From the NCBI GenBank assembly GCA_027563935.2, contig JANVAS020000203.1:4402001-4466000 (forward strand): 64,000 nucleotides of DNA, given 5' to 3'. Of this stretch, positions 1-9,593 are shown piece after piece; within the stretch, counting starts at the first letter, position 1; each line of letters starts with the position of its first letter. The translations under genes were made by a program, and so were the position numbers. Source of the DNA: Costus lasius (taxonomy: Eukaryota; Streptophyta; Magnoliopsida; Zingiberales; Costaceae). The notes below the pieces were generated by a model. It had not been told where the DNA came from. It saw only the letters and a list, made by a program, of their open reading frames with translations, and made no database searches.

Positions 1-794
1 TTCAGATTAGCAAATGAGGAAAGGAAACTTACACTGCAAGAAATCAGGACATATTTGGACTGAGCACAGGAGGGTACACTGAGATACCCCTAGGATTCAT
101 GGAGAACATATTTTGGAACCAGATCACCAACGAGAAGCACTTTTATGCTGTCTCTGCCAGAGCCTCAAAAATCATGAACCCTTGTATCAAGTATGCTCAT
201 CGGGTTCCAGCACACACAGTATTTGGGAGAGGAGATAGTGACGGCGTGGTCCGTCAGCATGAACTCTATTTTCTTTGGGGGATGCTCAGTGGATTCGCAG
301 TTGATGTTGCTTACTTCATGATCAAGCACATGGATAAGGTGGCCAGAGCGACTAGAGGATCTGTGGTGATAGGAGGTTTGATTACTCCTATAGCTAGATA
401 TTATGGGAATTAGCCCTATTGAGTTGAGTTGGCAAGAGCAAATGCAAGACCTGACATTGAGTCTTGCATAGCAATGAAAATGATTGATAGAGAGGGAGAC
501 ACATTTTGTTTGGTCCTTGGACCAAATATTCCTCCTCTACCTTTACCTCACATTGAGAAGACTACAGTCAGGGAAAGAGCCAACTGGAAGTTATCTCCCA
601 ATGCAGCTGAGACAGCCTTTACTCCACCACTTGACACAGTTCCACCGCCACCCACCTGGGGTGGAAGGGGTGAGCCTTATGGGATGGAGTCACCTCCTCC
701 TGATTCTTCGCAGGCTGCTGGGACTTCTTCACAGAGACCCAGGGGAGGATTTTCTAGCCATCATGATCCAGGTTTTCAGGCACTTACAGCATAG
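1..794 (+). pseudogene. Athila ORF-1-type protein remnant (G1)
   Basis: The translation matches the ORF-1 of G2 (55730-57150) over its middle: a segment around residues HRVPAHTVFGRGDSDG, an RQHEL helix region, and GGLITPIA. This is the plant Athila ORF-1 family (env-position ORF of unknown function), recognised from memory. The copy is broken. Frame 1 from base 1 reaches TGA at 61-63, while the homologous frame restarts at about 60 in frame 3, so there is an indel near 55-60. Stops TAG 411-413 and TGA 420-422 interrupt the same frame before it resumes with RPDIESCIAMKM to 794. The C-terminal part is Pro/Ser rich. The start lies left of the window. It cannot encode an intact protein. Confidence 0.8.
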
Positions 795-868
795 ATGTAC
801 AACCAAGAACGCCGCCAGGAGAGGATGGAAGAGACTCTAGGGCACATCCAAAGGGATATGGAGAGATT

Positions 869-2344
869 GTGCCACCTGTAAAGACTAGAGAATATGTGCC
901 GCCAGTTGCATTTCAATCATCTGCATCAAGAGTAAATTCTTTTTCTCAACACACTGAATATTTAAGAATGAAATCTTATGTTACTTGTGATATTTGTGGA
1001 AGCTATTATCATTATCCTTCTGAGTATCAATTTGGAAATCCTGCCAGTTCTAATTTATCACGGTACCAAGATGATCAGTATAATTCTAGATGGAAAAATT
1101 AGCAAACTTCTTTTGATGAGGATTTCTCAAATAATATTTCAGAACCCCACTTTGAGGAATCTGAAGAATCTATGCTAGAATCCATGCTTGAAAAAATTAA
1201 AATAAATCAGAGTAAGGAACTTGAAGATCTTAGTGAGATGATTGCTCAGCTTACTTCTCAAGTGGAATCTATATGTGCTAATACTAAAATGCTAGAAACA
1301 CAGATAGCACAACAAAGTTGTATACTTGAGTTTGATTTGGAAAGTGAAGATATTCATAGTATGATTGATGGCATGGATAAAAATGACATAAAGAAAGAAA
1401 TCCATGATGAATCTAAGAATTTTGTAGAGTTAGATCAATCATTAGTCATGACTCCAGATTGTAATTTACCTTCTGCAAATTTTGAGGATTGTGATTTACC
1501 TTCTTCGAATTTTGATGATTTTAAAAATTTTGCTGATTGTGATTTACCTCCTGCAATTTTTGATGATTTGGATGATTATGATTTACCTTCCTCTGCAATT
1601 CACCAGCCATCTACTCCCCTCTCACATAATGAAGTGTCTTGCAACACAAATACTTGGGACATGTTTGAAGAGATATATGAATTTTTTGAGTCTTGTGAGA
1701 AGAAGGATGATGAATTTAAAGATCCTCAAGAAAGAACTAATGATATAGATGGGGATGAAATTGACAGTGTTAAGATGAAATTCCCCATTGAGGAGAAAGA
1801 AATTGAGGAAAATTATGAGGAAGAGGATCTTATGCATATTGTACCATCAATTTTTATTCTCCAGGAAAATCCATTAGAAATTTGCATTATTAATGATGAA
1901 GATGATAATTTTAAGGATAATGATGATGAAGTGATTGAAATATTATTTGATGCAAATTTAGCTATAGGTACCCAAGAGACGATAGTGCACGAGATTCTTG
2001 ATTTCATTGGCATTGAGGTAAATGAAAAACCAAATTTGAAATTTGAAAACTTTTTGATCAATCCAAGGTATGAATTCTTTGATTTTAATTTTAATCTTCT
2101 TCCAATTGCTAATATAAATCTAAAGGAAGAATGCATGATATTACTCTTGGATAAATATAGGAAAATTATTGATTATTCTTTGCATGATTTTAATTCTTAT
2201 TTTTCTATGCATGTACTGGTCACTGCAACATGGATCCACCTGCTTAACTGGATGTATACTTTGGTGGACACACTCTTGAGGAGAAGGAAAAGTAGAAGAT
2301 TATATGCTCTCTACTTTGGCACTGATTTACCAACTCCACCATGA
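869..2344 (+). pseudogene. Gag-like / acidic ORF (G1), one nonsense codon
   Basis: One reading frame from 869 to 2344, broken only by TAG at 1100-1102. Near the start, CDICG followed by H and then EY in place of C resembles a CCHC zinc knuckle that has lost its last Cys. After the stop, residues such as IAQLTSQVES and TKMLETQIAQQ resemble the coiled tail of plant gypsy Gag. The middle is very acidic, with repeated short Asp/Leu/Pro units (DCDLPS type, about 1460-1590). The end has a basic RRRKSRRL patch and a conserved finish, LYALYFGTDLPTPP, which matches the end of the G3 ORF (50138-51463). The function is unknown to me; Gag-like is an inference. It lies just before the GAGGCAACCC motif, as in G3. 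Confidence 0.6.
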
Positions 2345-2373
2345 CATGAGGCTTTGGTCAAGCTAATGACCTT

Positions 2374-2400
2374 AAACAAGCGCTTTTTATGAGGCAACCC
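2374..2400 (+). other. Conserved AAGCGC...GAGGCAACCC motif (G1)
   Basis: Just downstream of the acidic ORF, AACAAGCGCTT is followed by GAGGCAACCC. The same motif, GGGAGGCAACCC preceded by TAGCGCTTCTT, follows the ORF of G3 on the minus strand (50081-50102). I recall this block as common downstream of the coding region in plant Athila-type elements. Its role is not known to me. Confidence 0.6.
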
Positions 2401-2568
2401 AAATTTTTGAATTTTACTACTCTTAGTTTTTTTTTCCTTTAAATTTTAATAAATTTTTACTGCATGTATTGATGAATTTTTATTGATAGAAAATCTTTTA
2501 ATAAGTTATTTTATGTGCAGGTATTTTTGGAAAATTTTTACATGAAGAAAAGGTATTTGACGAGATAT

Positions 2569-2690
2569 TCATGGGCGTGGCTGTGAGTCACTCACGGCCG
2601 TAAATTTAATTTTTGCAGATGGATTTAAGTCACAGAAACTTTTATGGCCGCAGCTGTGAACGACTCATGGACCATAAAAACTTGATTTCT
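2569..2690 (+). repeat. Palindromic units, interior copy (G1)
   Basis: Two units with hyphenated inverted repeats: ATGGGCGTGGCTGTGAGT facing ACTCACGGCCGTAAA, then TTTATGGCCGCAGCTGTGA facing TCATGGACCATAAA. Related units occur in the LTR of the same element (4925-5080). The motif family TTTACGGC/GCCGTAAA is also used in G3. Confidence 0.6.
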
Positions 2691-4131
2691 CGTCGATTCC
2701 TTCCACCTCAAGCGACGGAGATCTATTCCCGACCTTCCTTCATCGCCGGCGACCCTTTCCGTTGATCCTCCGATGAGATTTCAGACAAAATTTCTTGGAA
2801 ATCGCCGAACGACCATGGGAGCACAACTTTACCGGATTTCTTTTGACTCATGGATGAGTTCCTTCTGGCTGCTACTGTTCATTCAAGTTTTCAAGTGAAA
2901 ATTTTGAAAATTTGTGTATTTTACAAAATCATGGCTTTAAAAAGAACGATGAGAACTGGAGCATATAGGACCATTAGAAAATAATTGGAAGACCCTTTGC
3001 TCCATGGTATCCGAGCTACTACACCAATATCGATTGATATTCTTTGTGAGTACTGTCATTATTTTATATCTTTTTATACATTGACTTTGGTGCCTCTCAC
3101 TTTCTCGTGATATCTCATATGCATCTTCCCTTTTGAGTAGAAGCTGATAGTTGTTTGATGTTGATTTCAACGCACATATGTTTTTTTTTTGTGTTTTATT
3201 CGTCTACGTGCGTTAAATTTTAGTACTCTATGATGTATTTCTGGATTTATACTTGATATTGGATATTTTGAGTTAGTATTAAGATTTTAGATGTGGTACA
3301 TGGTTAAACATGATGGTATTGTATATATTAGATGCCTATCATGTACATGTAATATTCTGTGATGATTTGTGATGCTGTGATGATGATTTGTAAATGCTTA
3401 TTTGACAGTGAAACATGACGGTATTTGATGTTTGAAACTTCTATACATTGTAAAAATTGATTATCATTAATGTGATACAGTTTCTAGATTTTTCTAGGTC
3501 ATGTTCTCATATTTTGATATAATTGCATAGGGAATCATAATATATTTTAAAAGGAACTCTTGAAAAAATTTTCTGAAATTCATCATGACTTGAGTTAATC
3601 TATATGTATGTGCAACAATTTAAGTCTAGGGTGTCCTTCATGATATGCTTATTCTTTAAAGCTTTATAAATATGTATTTTGAATGTTTATGATTGTTAAG
3701 GATGATCAAATTTGTTTTACCCTTGATTTTGGACTTAGGAAATATTTTGAGTGATTGATTTGATAACTTAGGGAATTTTTGAAATTTCATGTAGACTAAA
3801 ATTGTTGAGTAAATTCAATTCTGGTATTGATAAAATACATATGTGAATTATTATATGTTCAAACGACACGTGCATAGTAACTTTATACTTGAAGTTTGAT
3901 TTATCTATTTTCTGCTTGACGGAAATTTTTATGAATAGAAATTTGGTGATTTATCTTTTTAAATTGAGATTTGCTCCAACTCCTGTAGTTGAGAAATCTA
4001 AAGTCATGAGTTATATTATACCACGAGTTGGTATACTTTAAATCTGTTGCGATCAAGAATCAACAATGATTTAAGTACCATGCCACTGACCGGCTTTCTC
4101 TAGAAAAAGAAAAAGAAAAAAAAAGGGAAAA

Positions 4132-4150
4132 GACTCCTCTACTTGGCACT
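4132..4150 (+). other. Conserved block GACTCCTCTACTTGGCACT (G1)
   Basis: This block matches the left arm of the twin 3' hairpins of G2 (57911-58041) and G3 (37196-37328, minus). Here the right arm is not recognisable downstream, so only half of the structure survives or it has been rearranged. Confidence 0.6.
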
Positions 4151-4631
4151 ATTAAATTTGAAGAGGATGAAAATGGAGAAAAAGAGAAAGCTGTAGGCCA
4201 TGTGGACAACTCCGCTGACTTTCATGATTGAGACTATGAGTTAAATTATATTACTTTGTAGTATACTTTAAACATGTTATGATGCTAACAGTAAATAGCA
4301 TATAATAGTTTAAAGACCAAATTGCTTTAAAAATCTCTTATCTTTAACATCACTAAAATTCTTGAAGTAGAAATTTTATCTGTTAAGTGAAATGGATTTA
4401 TTAAGATGAAAGTATTTGATGCTTAGTGTGTGTTGAATGGATGTTATGACATGAATTGTGAATTTTATCTTTCTTGGATTGTAACCTCTTGGCAATTTAT
4501 TTCTATTATGATTTTTCTTGAATTACTTGAGTTTGAAATATTGATTGCTTAATTTGTAAACTGAGGATATTAATAGGGGCAAAAACAATTGAAAAATCCT
4601 TATCTTTACATTCTTTATACATATTAAGGTA

Positions 4632-4649
4632 TTGCTTGAGGACAAGCAA
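4632..4649 (+). other. Inverted repeat TTGCTTGAGGACAAGCAA (G1)
   Basis: Perfect 7-bp arms (TTGCTTG/CAAGCAA) around AGGA, 21 bp before the 3' LTR. The identical 18-mer is in the same place in G2 (58365-58382) and G3 (36785-36802, minus). It marks the 3' end of these Athila-like elements; the function is unknown. Confidence 0.8.
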
Positions 4650-4924
4650 AATTCTAAGTTCAGGGTTATTTGATAAGTGATTTTTACACCATGTTTTTGC
4701 CTATGTTTTAGATCATATTTTGGGCTTATTTGCTTGATTTTGTGCTACTTTTAGTGTTTTTATCTTACTTTGCACAGAATCTTCACTTTTCTTGGTTTTT
4801 TTGAAAATGTAGGTAAAATGGCCTAAAAATGATGGATTTTGAGGGTTTTGAAGCCAAAGCATGATTCCCGAGAAGATCACGAGTTCACACGTCTAATTTT
4901 GGGCAAAAATGGTGAAGAATGAGA

Positions 4925-5080
4925 CATTTACGGCCTTGGCCATAATTGCTGATTTGGCCGTAAAAGCGACGACGAACGGAGGACGAATAAACAGAAACTT
5001 TCATGGGCAAGGCCGTAATTCCATCACCGACCGAAATAATTATGGCTGAAGCCGTAAACTCATCACCGACTGTAAAAGTT
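4925..5080 (+). repeat. Palindromic units in the G1 LTR
   Basis: Successive units built on TTTACGGCC/GGCCATAA, GGCAAGGCCGTAA and TTATGGCTGAAGCCGTAAA. They resemble the interior units at 2569-2690 of the same element. They lie upstream of the TATA box, in the probable U3. Confidence 0.6.
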
Positions 5081-5180
5081 TCTGCCTCTTTGTGTTTCTC
5101 ACTCAATTCGACTCCAAATTGAACCAAAATTGAACCAAACTCTCCAGAAACCTTCCTAGACCGGTTCTATACTGATTAGA

Positions 5181-5190
5181 CTATAAAAGG
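5181..5190 (+). promoter_or_regulatory. Probable TATA box of the G1 LTR
   Basis: CTATAAAAGG about 510 bp into the LTR, followed by a GA-rich leader. A similar TATAAAAG is about 600 bp into the related LTR of G2 (59000-59007). Confidence 0.6.
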
Positions 5191-6786
5191 AAAGGTTTTG
5201 GAAGGGTTTCGGGGGGCTTCTAGGCACGAAAATGAGAGGAGGCGGCAACGACGGCGAGGGAAAGCCTTTCTACTATCTTGTCTAGCGATTTCTTATATTT
5301 TTATTGAGTTTCCATGCGATTTTCATCAATGAACATGCTGTTTGTTATGAACATGAACGTGTAAACCCTTATTTTAGGATTTGGGGAATAACCCGTAGAC
5401 GATTTATGGATTAAATACATAGTTTTAAATCTTTGACATGATCTTTTATAGATTTGATTTGATTAGAATTGTGCTTATTTCGTGAATTACACTAATCAAG
5501 TAATTTTACGTCTTAGACGTTGCGAGAAGGACCGGGAGGTGAATCACAACGTCGGATCTATTCTATTCAAACCTGTGAATCCGATCACGGGAGTAGTTCG
5601 GATTCGCTTGAAGGATTACCATGGTTTTTCACAGAACTTAATGGGTCTATTTATGTTAATTGCCACGGGAGTTGGGAATTAATGTAAATAGATACCGGGT
5701 TACGCTTCGGGAGAAGGTAATCTGTACCTTAGGAAAAATCCCTTTCAAAATTATAATTTTTTGATCAAAAGATTTATTTGCAAATTTTATTCATAATCAT
5801 CAACGTGGTGAAACCCTATGTTGGTGTATATGCCCTTAGACTCGTTGTTGGTCTAGTTTGTACTTCTTGATATTGATATTTAATATATCATTATGACATT
5901 GTCGTTATTATGCTGTGTTTACATCTGCGATTATGTGCATGGATAATAATGTCCCTGGAGACAGATTGTATCTGTGCTCAAACGGTGTGTCCCCAGTCGA
6001 TTACCTGAGTGGATAAGGGACAGCTTTAGTACATGTGAGACTGGTATATGGGCTAGTTACGCACGGGGTGCTAACGCAGGCATATGGGTATATCAGTGGT
6101 GGATATACTGGACCGACCCGTTGTGAGGCTCTGACTTGGTGTCATGAGTTAACCTCACAAGTGACAGGAGATGCATTGATCCCTTGACTTGAGGTCATTG
6201 ACTCCTCTATATGGTTAGGAACATGCTTTGATACAACCTAACGCCTCGCCGTAGTAGGGAGGTCATAACGGTTGTCATTGGGTATGTGACGACCCATATG
6301 AGAAGATTAATGGACAGACATAGGATTTGCCCCTTCCTACGGGAAGCTTGATATCCACGGGCCCCCCTATGGTTGCATGACTGAAAGTGTATGGCCATAC
6401 CCAGGTGAAAGCCTGATTTAGTCATGACCATGAGATTGGGTGAAAACAAAGTGGTGACACACTTTGTCCAATCGGATATGAGTTCGGCAAAGAGACTATA
6501 ATGCATCGGTATCTTGTTGCGATGATGAGGATGTCGATGTAATATCCATTCTGAAGACTTGGGTAGCAGCGATGCACTGCTAGGTGCCAATCACTGCTTG
6601 TGATGACTCGGTTCATCACTGCCAACGTCTGAGGAACCTACAGGGTCGCACAACTTGAAACTCGGGTTCTCACATTGATCGGGTAGCCTATTGATTGAGT
6701 TATTAGATAACTCAGATCTATTTGGGAGAATCCATCAGCACCACTGTGCTGGATGAGATGAAAGGAATCATATGGAGCTAACTTGA

Positions 6787-6912
6787 TTTTTGGGCCTAGT
6801 AGGCCAAATGGGCCCAATGGGCCATCTGGGCCAAATGGGCCCAATAGACCAAGTTGGGCTAATAAGCCAAATGGGCTCAATGAGCCATTTGGGCCAATGG
6901 GCCAAGTGGAAT
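6787..6912 (+). repeat. GGGCC-type short tandem array in S1
   Basis: About a dozen degenerate 9-10 bp units of the type TGGGCCAAA / TGGGCCCAA. The unit contains the palindrome GGGCCC or GGCC, so both strands look alike. Confidence 0.75.
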
Positions 6913-7021
6913 GGCGCAAGCTACTTGGAGTGAGCTTGGCGCATTTCCATGACGTGGACAAACCCAAGTTGGCATCTTCTTAAGGTAGGAAGCTTGGAGC
7001 TTCTCACTTGGAGAGGATGAA

Positions 7022-7168
7022 TCTACTTGGGCGAATTGGGCTTTACCTCTTGAAGAGGTGTGTCTCTTCATGAAGAGGTGAATGAACTTGGGCGCATGGG
7101 ACTTGGAATGGGCGAATTGGGTTTTACCTCTTGAAGAGGTGTGTCTCTTCATGAAGAGGTGTGCCTCT
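7022..7168 (+). repeat. Duplicated segment with CTTCATGAAG palindromes in S1
   Basis: A block running from GGGCGAATTGGG through TTTACCTCTTGAAGAGGTG to CTTCATGAAGAGGTG occurs twice, about 80 bp apart. Each copy contains self-complementary parts (CCTCTTGAAGAGG, CTTCATGAAG). It lies just upstream of the TATA box at 7200. Confidence 0.7.
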
Positions 7169-7199
7169 TCACTTGTGAAGAGGTGCACCTATTCATGGG

Positions 7200-7207
7200 T
7201 ATATAAA
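7200..7207 (+). promoter_or_regulatory. Probable TATA box of S1
   Basis: TATATAAA followed by a C-rich stretch (CCCCCTTCCTCCCCCC), about 1.38 kb into the LTR. The position and context fit an LTR promoter. Confidence 0.55.
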
Positions 7208-7854
7208 CCCCCTTCCTCCCCCCTTGTTGAGGTTGTTGCGTTGTTACCTTCTTGCCCTTTGTCCCCATGTCGCCACTCCTAAAAAGAGGGAGAGGAATGT
7301 TCGCCCATTGCCTCTCCTCTTCCCTTTAGTGAGTTCAGATCATTGGAAGCTCCTTGTCACCCTCCTCCCCAAAGTTGGGCTTTGGCTTGGGTTGATTCCT
7401 GTTCGGATCGTGGTGGAGTGCTTCAAGAGTTGGACTCCGACGAAGCTCCACCTCCTCTACTTGGCATCTCCTCTGGAGTTGTCACAAGTGATTGAGGAAG
7501 ACTCCTAAAGGCATGGATCTTCTTCCCGAGGCTAGCACCGTGCGCGGAAGAAGAGAACTCGAGGTTCGGCTGTGTGCGAGACTGTAGAGGGCGCACACTT
7601 GGGCGCCTACATCGCATCTCTTGATTTGCATCAAGGTATCATCTCCTACTCACCGTGTCGATCTCCTCGCAAGACACAATCTTCTGGGTTTTTGGGACTG
7701 GCCTGTTTCAGGGATTGCTTCCGCTGTGCTTGTCTGTAAAATTTTAAAATCCTCGGGGTTTTCTAACACCCTAGATCCTGAATTTATCCAAATTGATTTT
7801 TTACCCGAACGGTCGCTTTTGCCTCTTTTTTTACTTAGAAGTTGCCATAACAGA

Positions 7855-9573
7855 TGTAGGGTCCCCTTCAAGGGGGAGCGCAAGCATGTGAAACCCCTTT
7901 CAAGAGGGGGGCGAAAACACTAAAGGGGGTGGCGCATAACTTTGATAGCGGAAGCATGTGTTTTCAACGATTTTAGCATGAGCATATGATCAACTTGAAT
8001 GAGTTAGATCTATACCATAGCCATAGAGTTGGAGGTCGGCTTGGAAGAAGAGATCGAATAGGGGTCTCCTCCACAAGATGCGCACACAAGATGAGGATGC
8101 GCTCACTTCCTTGGTGCTCCTTGTGCTAGCAAGGTTCCAAGAGTTGTCCTTGATCGAGTAAAGAGAAGAGATGATCACTTCCTTTGGTTGGCCGGTCCTT
8201 CTCTTGTCGTCCACACCCAAATTCTCTCAAGTCTCGTCAAGCAAGAGCAAGGAGACAAGAGTTCGATGAGCCTTCAAGCCGTTTTGGCGTTTCAAGGAGA
8301 CATGCGCTCAATGACTTTCCAAAAATGGAAAATCCATTAAGCCATGCGTTCTCACTTCTAGCAAACCGCCCAAAACGCTTTATGGATCGAACCATGGGTT
8401 CACCCATGTGAACCGGTTCAATCCAAATTGGTCCAAACCAATTTGGTTCAAAGACCAAACCAAGCCAATCGGTCTAGATCAACCAAACCCTAAGGTTTCC
8501 AATCTAACCGTTCATCTCATGATGCTCTTGATCTCACCGATCATGCATCAATACTCTTGATCGAAGCTTACCGATCTCAAGCCCTAATCAATCAAACATG
8601 ATCAGACTGGATCTCACTTACAATCAGAGTTTAAACTCCTTTAAACTGAACCGAAACAATTCAGTCCACACGATCTGACTCAAGTAAGCCATATCATCAA
8701 ATTGTGCGACCCTGAGGGTTTCCTTTAAATGTCGGTAACGATAACTTACGTTATCACGATCAGTGAGGGGTATCTAGCAACACATCACTGTCTCCCGATA
8801 TAAAGGAAAGAGTCTTCCAAGACTACACCCAAACCACAGCATAAGTGTGAATCAAACTCACGAGGCATGCATGTTTCCTTTGCCACTGGATGTTCTTATT
8901 GGACAAGCATGTCAAGCCTGTAACTCCAATATGATGAGCATGATTAGATCAGATGATCATAGTCATCTGGGTATGGCCATACACTATCTCAATCATCTCA
9001 TACAGGGGGGCCCTTTAGAACATCACACTCCTTGAACAAGGAGACGGCAATCCTTTATCTATCACTAGTGTCCTAACCTGACTCAAGCTCATCATCCAAG
9101 ATAGTCTATAATCATTATGTTTCAAATGATATTGAACTACCTCAAAACAATGACAATCATCATTTAGAAACACAAGTGATCTCAAGTCGAAGGACATGTG
9201 CCACTTGCTGCTATCAAGGATTATTCACATTGTGAAAAACAATTGAATATCCTAGAAGGGTCTGTCCAGTACATCCAATGTACCCATGATTCTACATCTT
9301 ATTCCATGGTCGAAGCATCCTATAAGATTAGCACACATATTAGTCTCAATCATATCAAGGCTGTCTCATGTTCACCAAGATATCTCGACTAAGGACATAG
9401 AGCCTGTCAGCCTAGCTGAATAGCTTTGAGACATTATTCAGTAGTACACTTATTATTGCAGATAAGGTAACAACCTGAATAATAACCATGCCTTTATAAA
9501 CATAAGAGTTTATTACATGATACTTATACAATCCCAAGGCCTCAAACATTAGCCTTAAGGGCATACTCCAATA
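7855..9573 (-). repeat. CopA 3' LTR
   Basis: In element orientation it starts at 9573 and ends ...CCCTACA at 7855. The first dinucleotide is TA instead of TG (plus strand ends CCAATA, versus CCAACA in the 5' LTR), a point change at the terminus after insertion. Confidence 0.93.
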
Positions 9574-9584
9574 ATCTCCCACTT
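9574..9584 (-). other. CopA polypurine tract
   Basis: On the minus strand AAGTGGGAGAT directly abuts the 3' LTR. The same tract precedes the 3' LTRs of CopB and CopD. It primes plus-strand DNA synthesis in LTR elements. Confidence 0.85.
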
Positions 9585-9593
9585 GCACTTAAT

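Larger units (their letters stand above)
2401..4670 (+). other. G1 3' non-coding region
   Basis: AT-rich and without a credible ORF. It contains palindromic units (2569-2690), an A-rich stretch at about 4101-4131, the block GACTCCTCTACTTGGCAC (from 4132), and the inverted repeat at 4632-4649 about 20 bp before the 3' LTR. The 4650-4670 segment between the repeat and the LTR should hold the polypurine primer, but it is only weakly purine rich, consistent with decay. Confidence 0.65.
4671..5818 (+). repeat. G1 3' LTR, first part
   Basis: Starts TGATAAG after the 18-bp inverted repeat and the presumed primer tract. It holds palindromic units (4925-5080), a TATA box (5181-5190) and an Athila-like downstream part. 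It is cut at 5818 by solo LTR S1 and resumes at about 26053. Confidence 0.75.
5819..7852 (+). mobile_element. S1: solo LTR of an older Angela-like copia family
   Basis: Begins TGTTGGTGTATATGCCC, a diverged form of the TGTTGGGGTATGCCC start of the other copia LTRs here, and ends CATAACA. It shares short blocks with them in the same order: GGGCCCCCCTA, TATGGCCATACCCAGGTGA, and CAGGGTCGCACAA. There is no internal region, so it is a solo LTR in G1's 3' LTR. GAAACC occurs at 5810-5815 and again at 26047-26052, past CopA, but 3 extra bases (CTA) separate the left copy from the TG end, so the TSD is imperfect. Length is about 2.03 kb. Confidence 0.72.
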
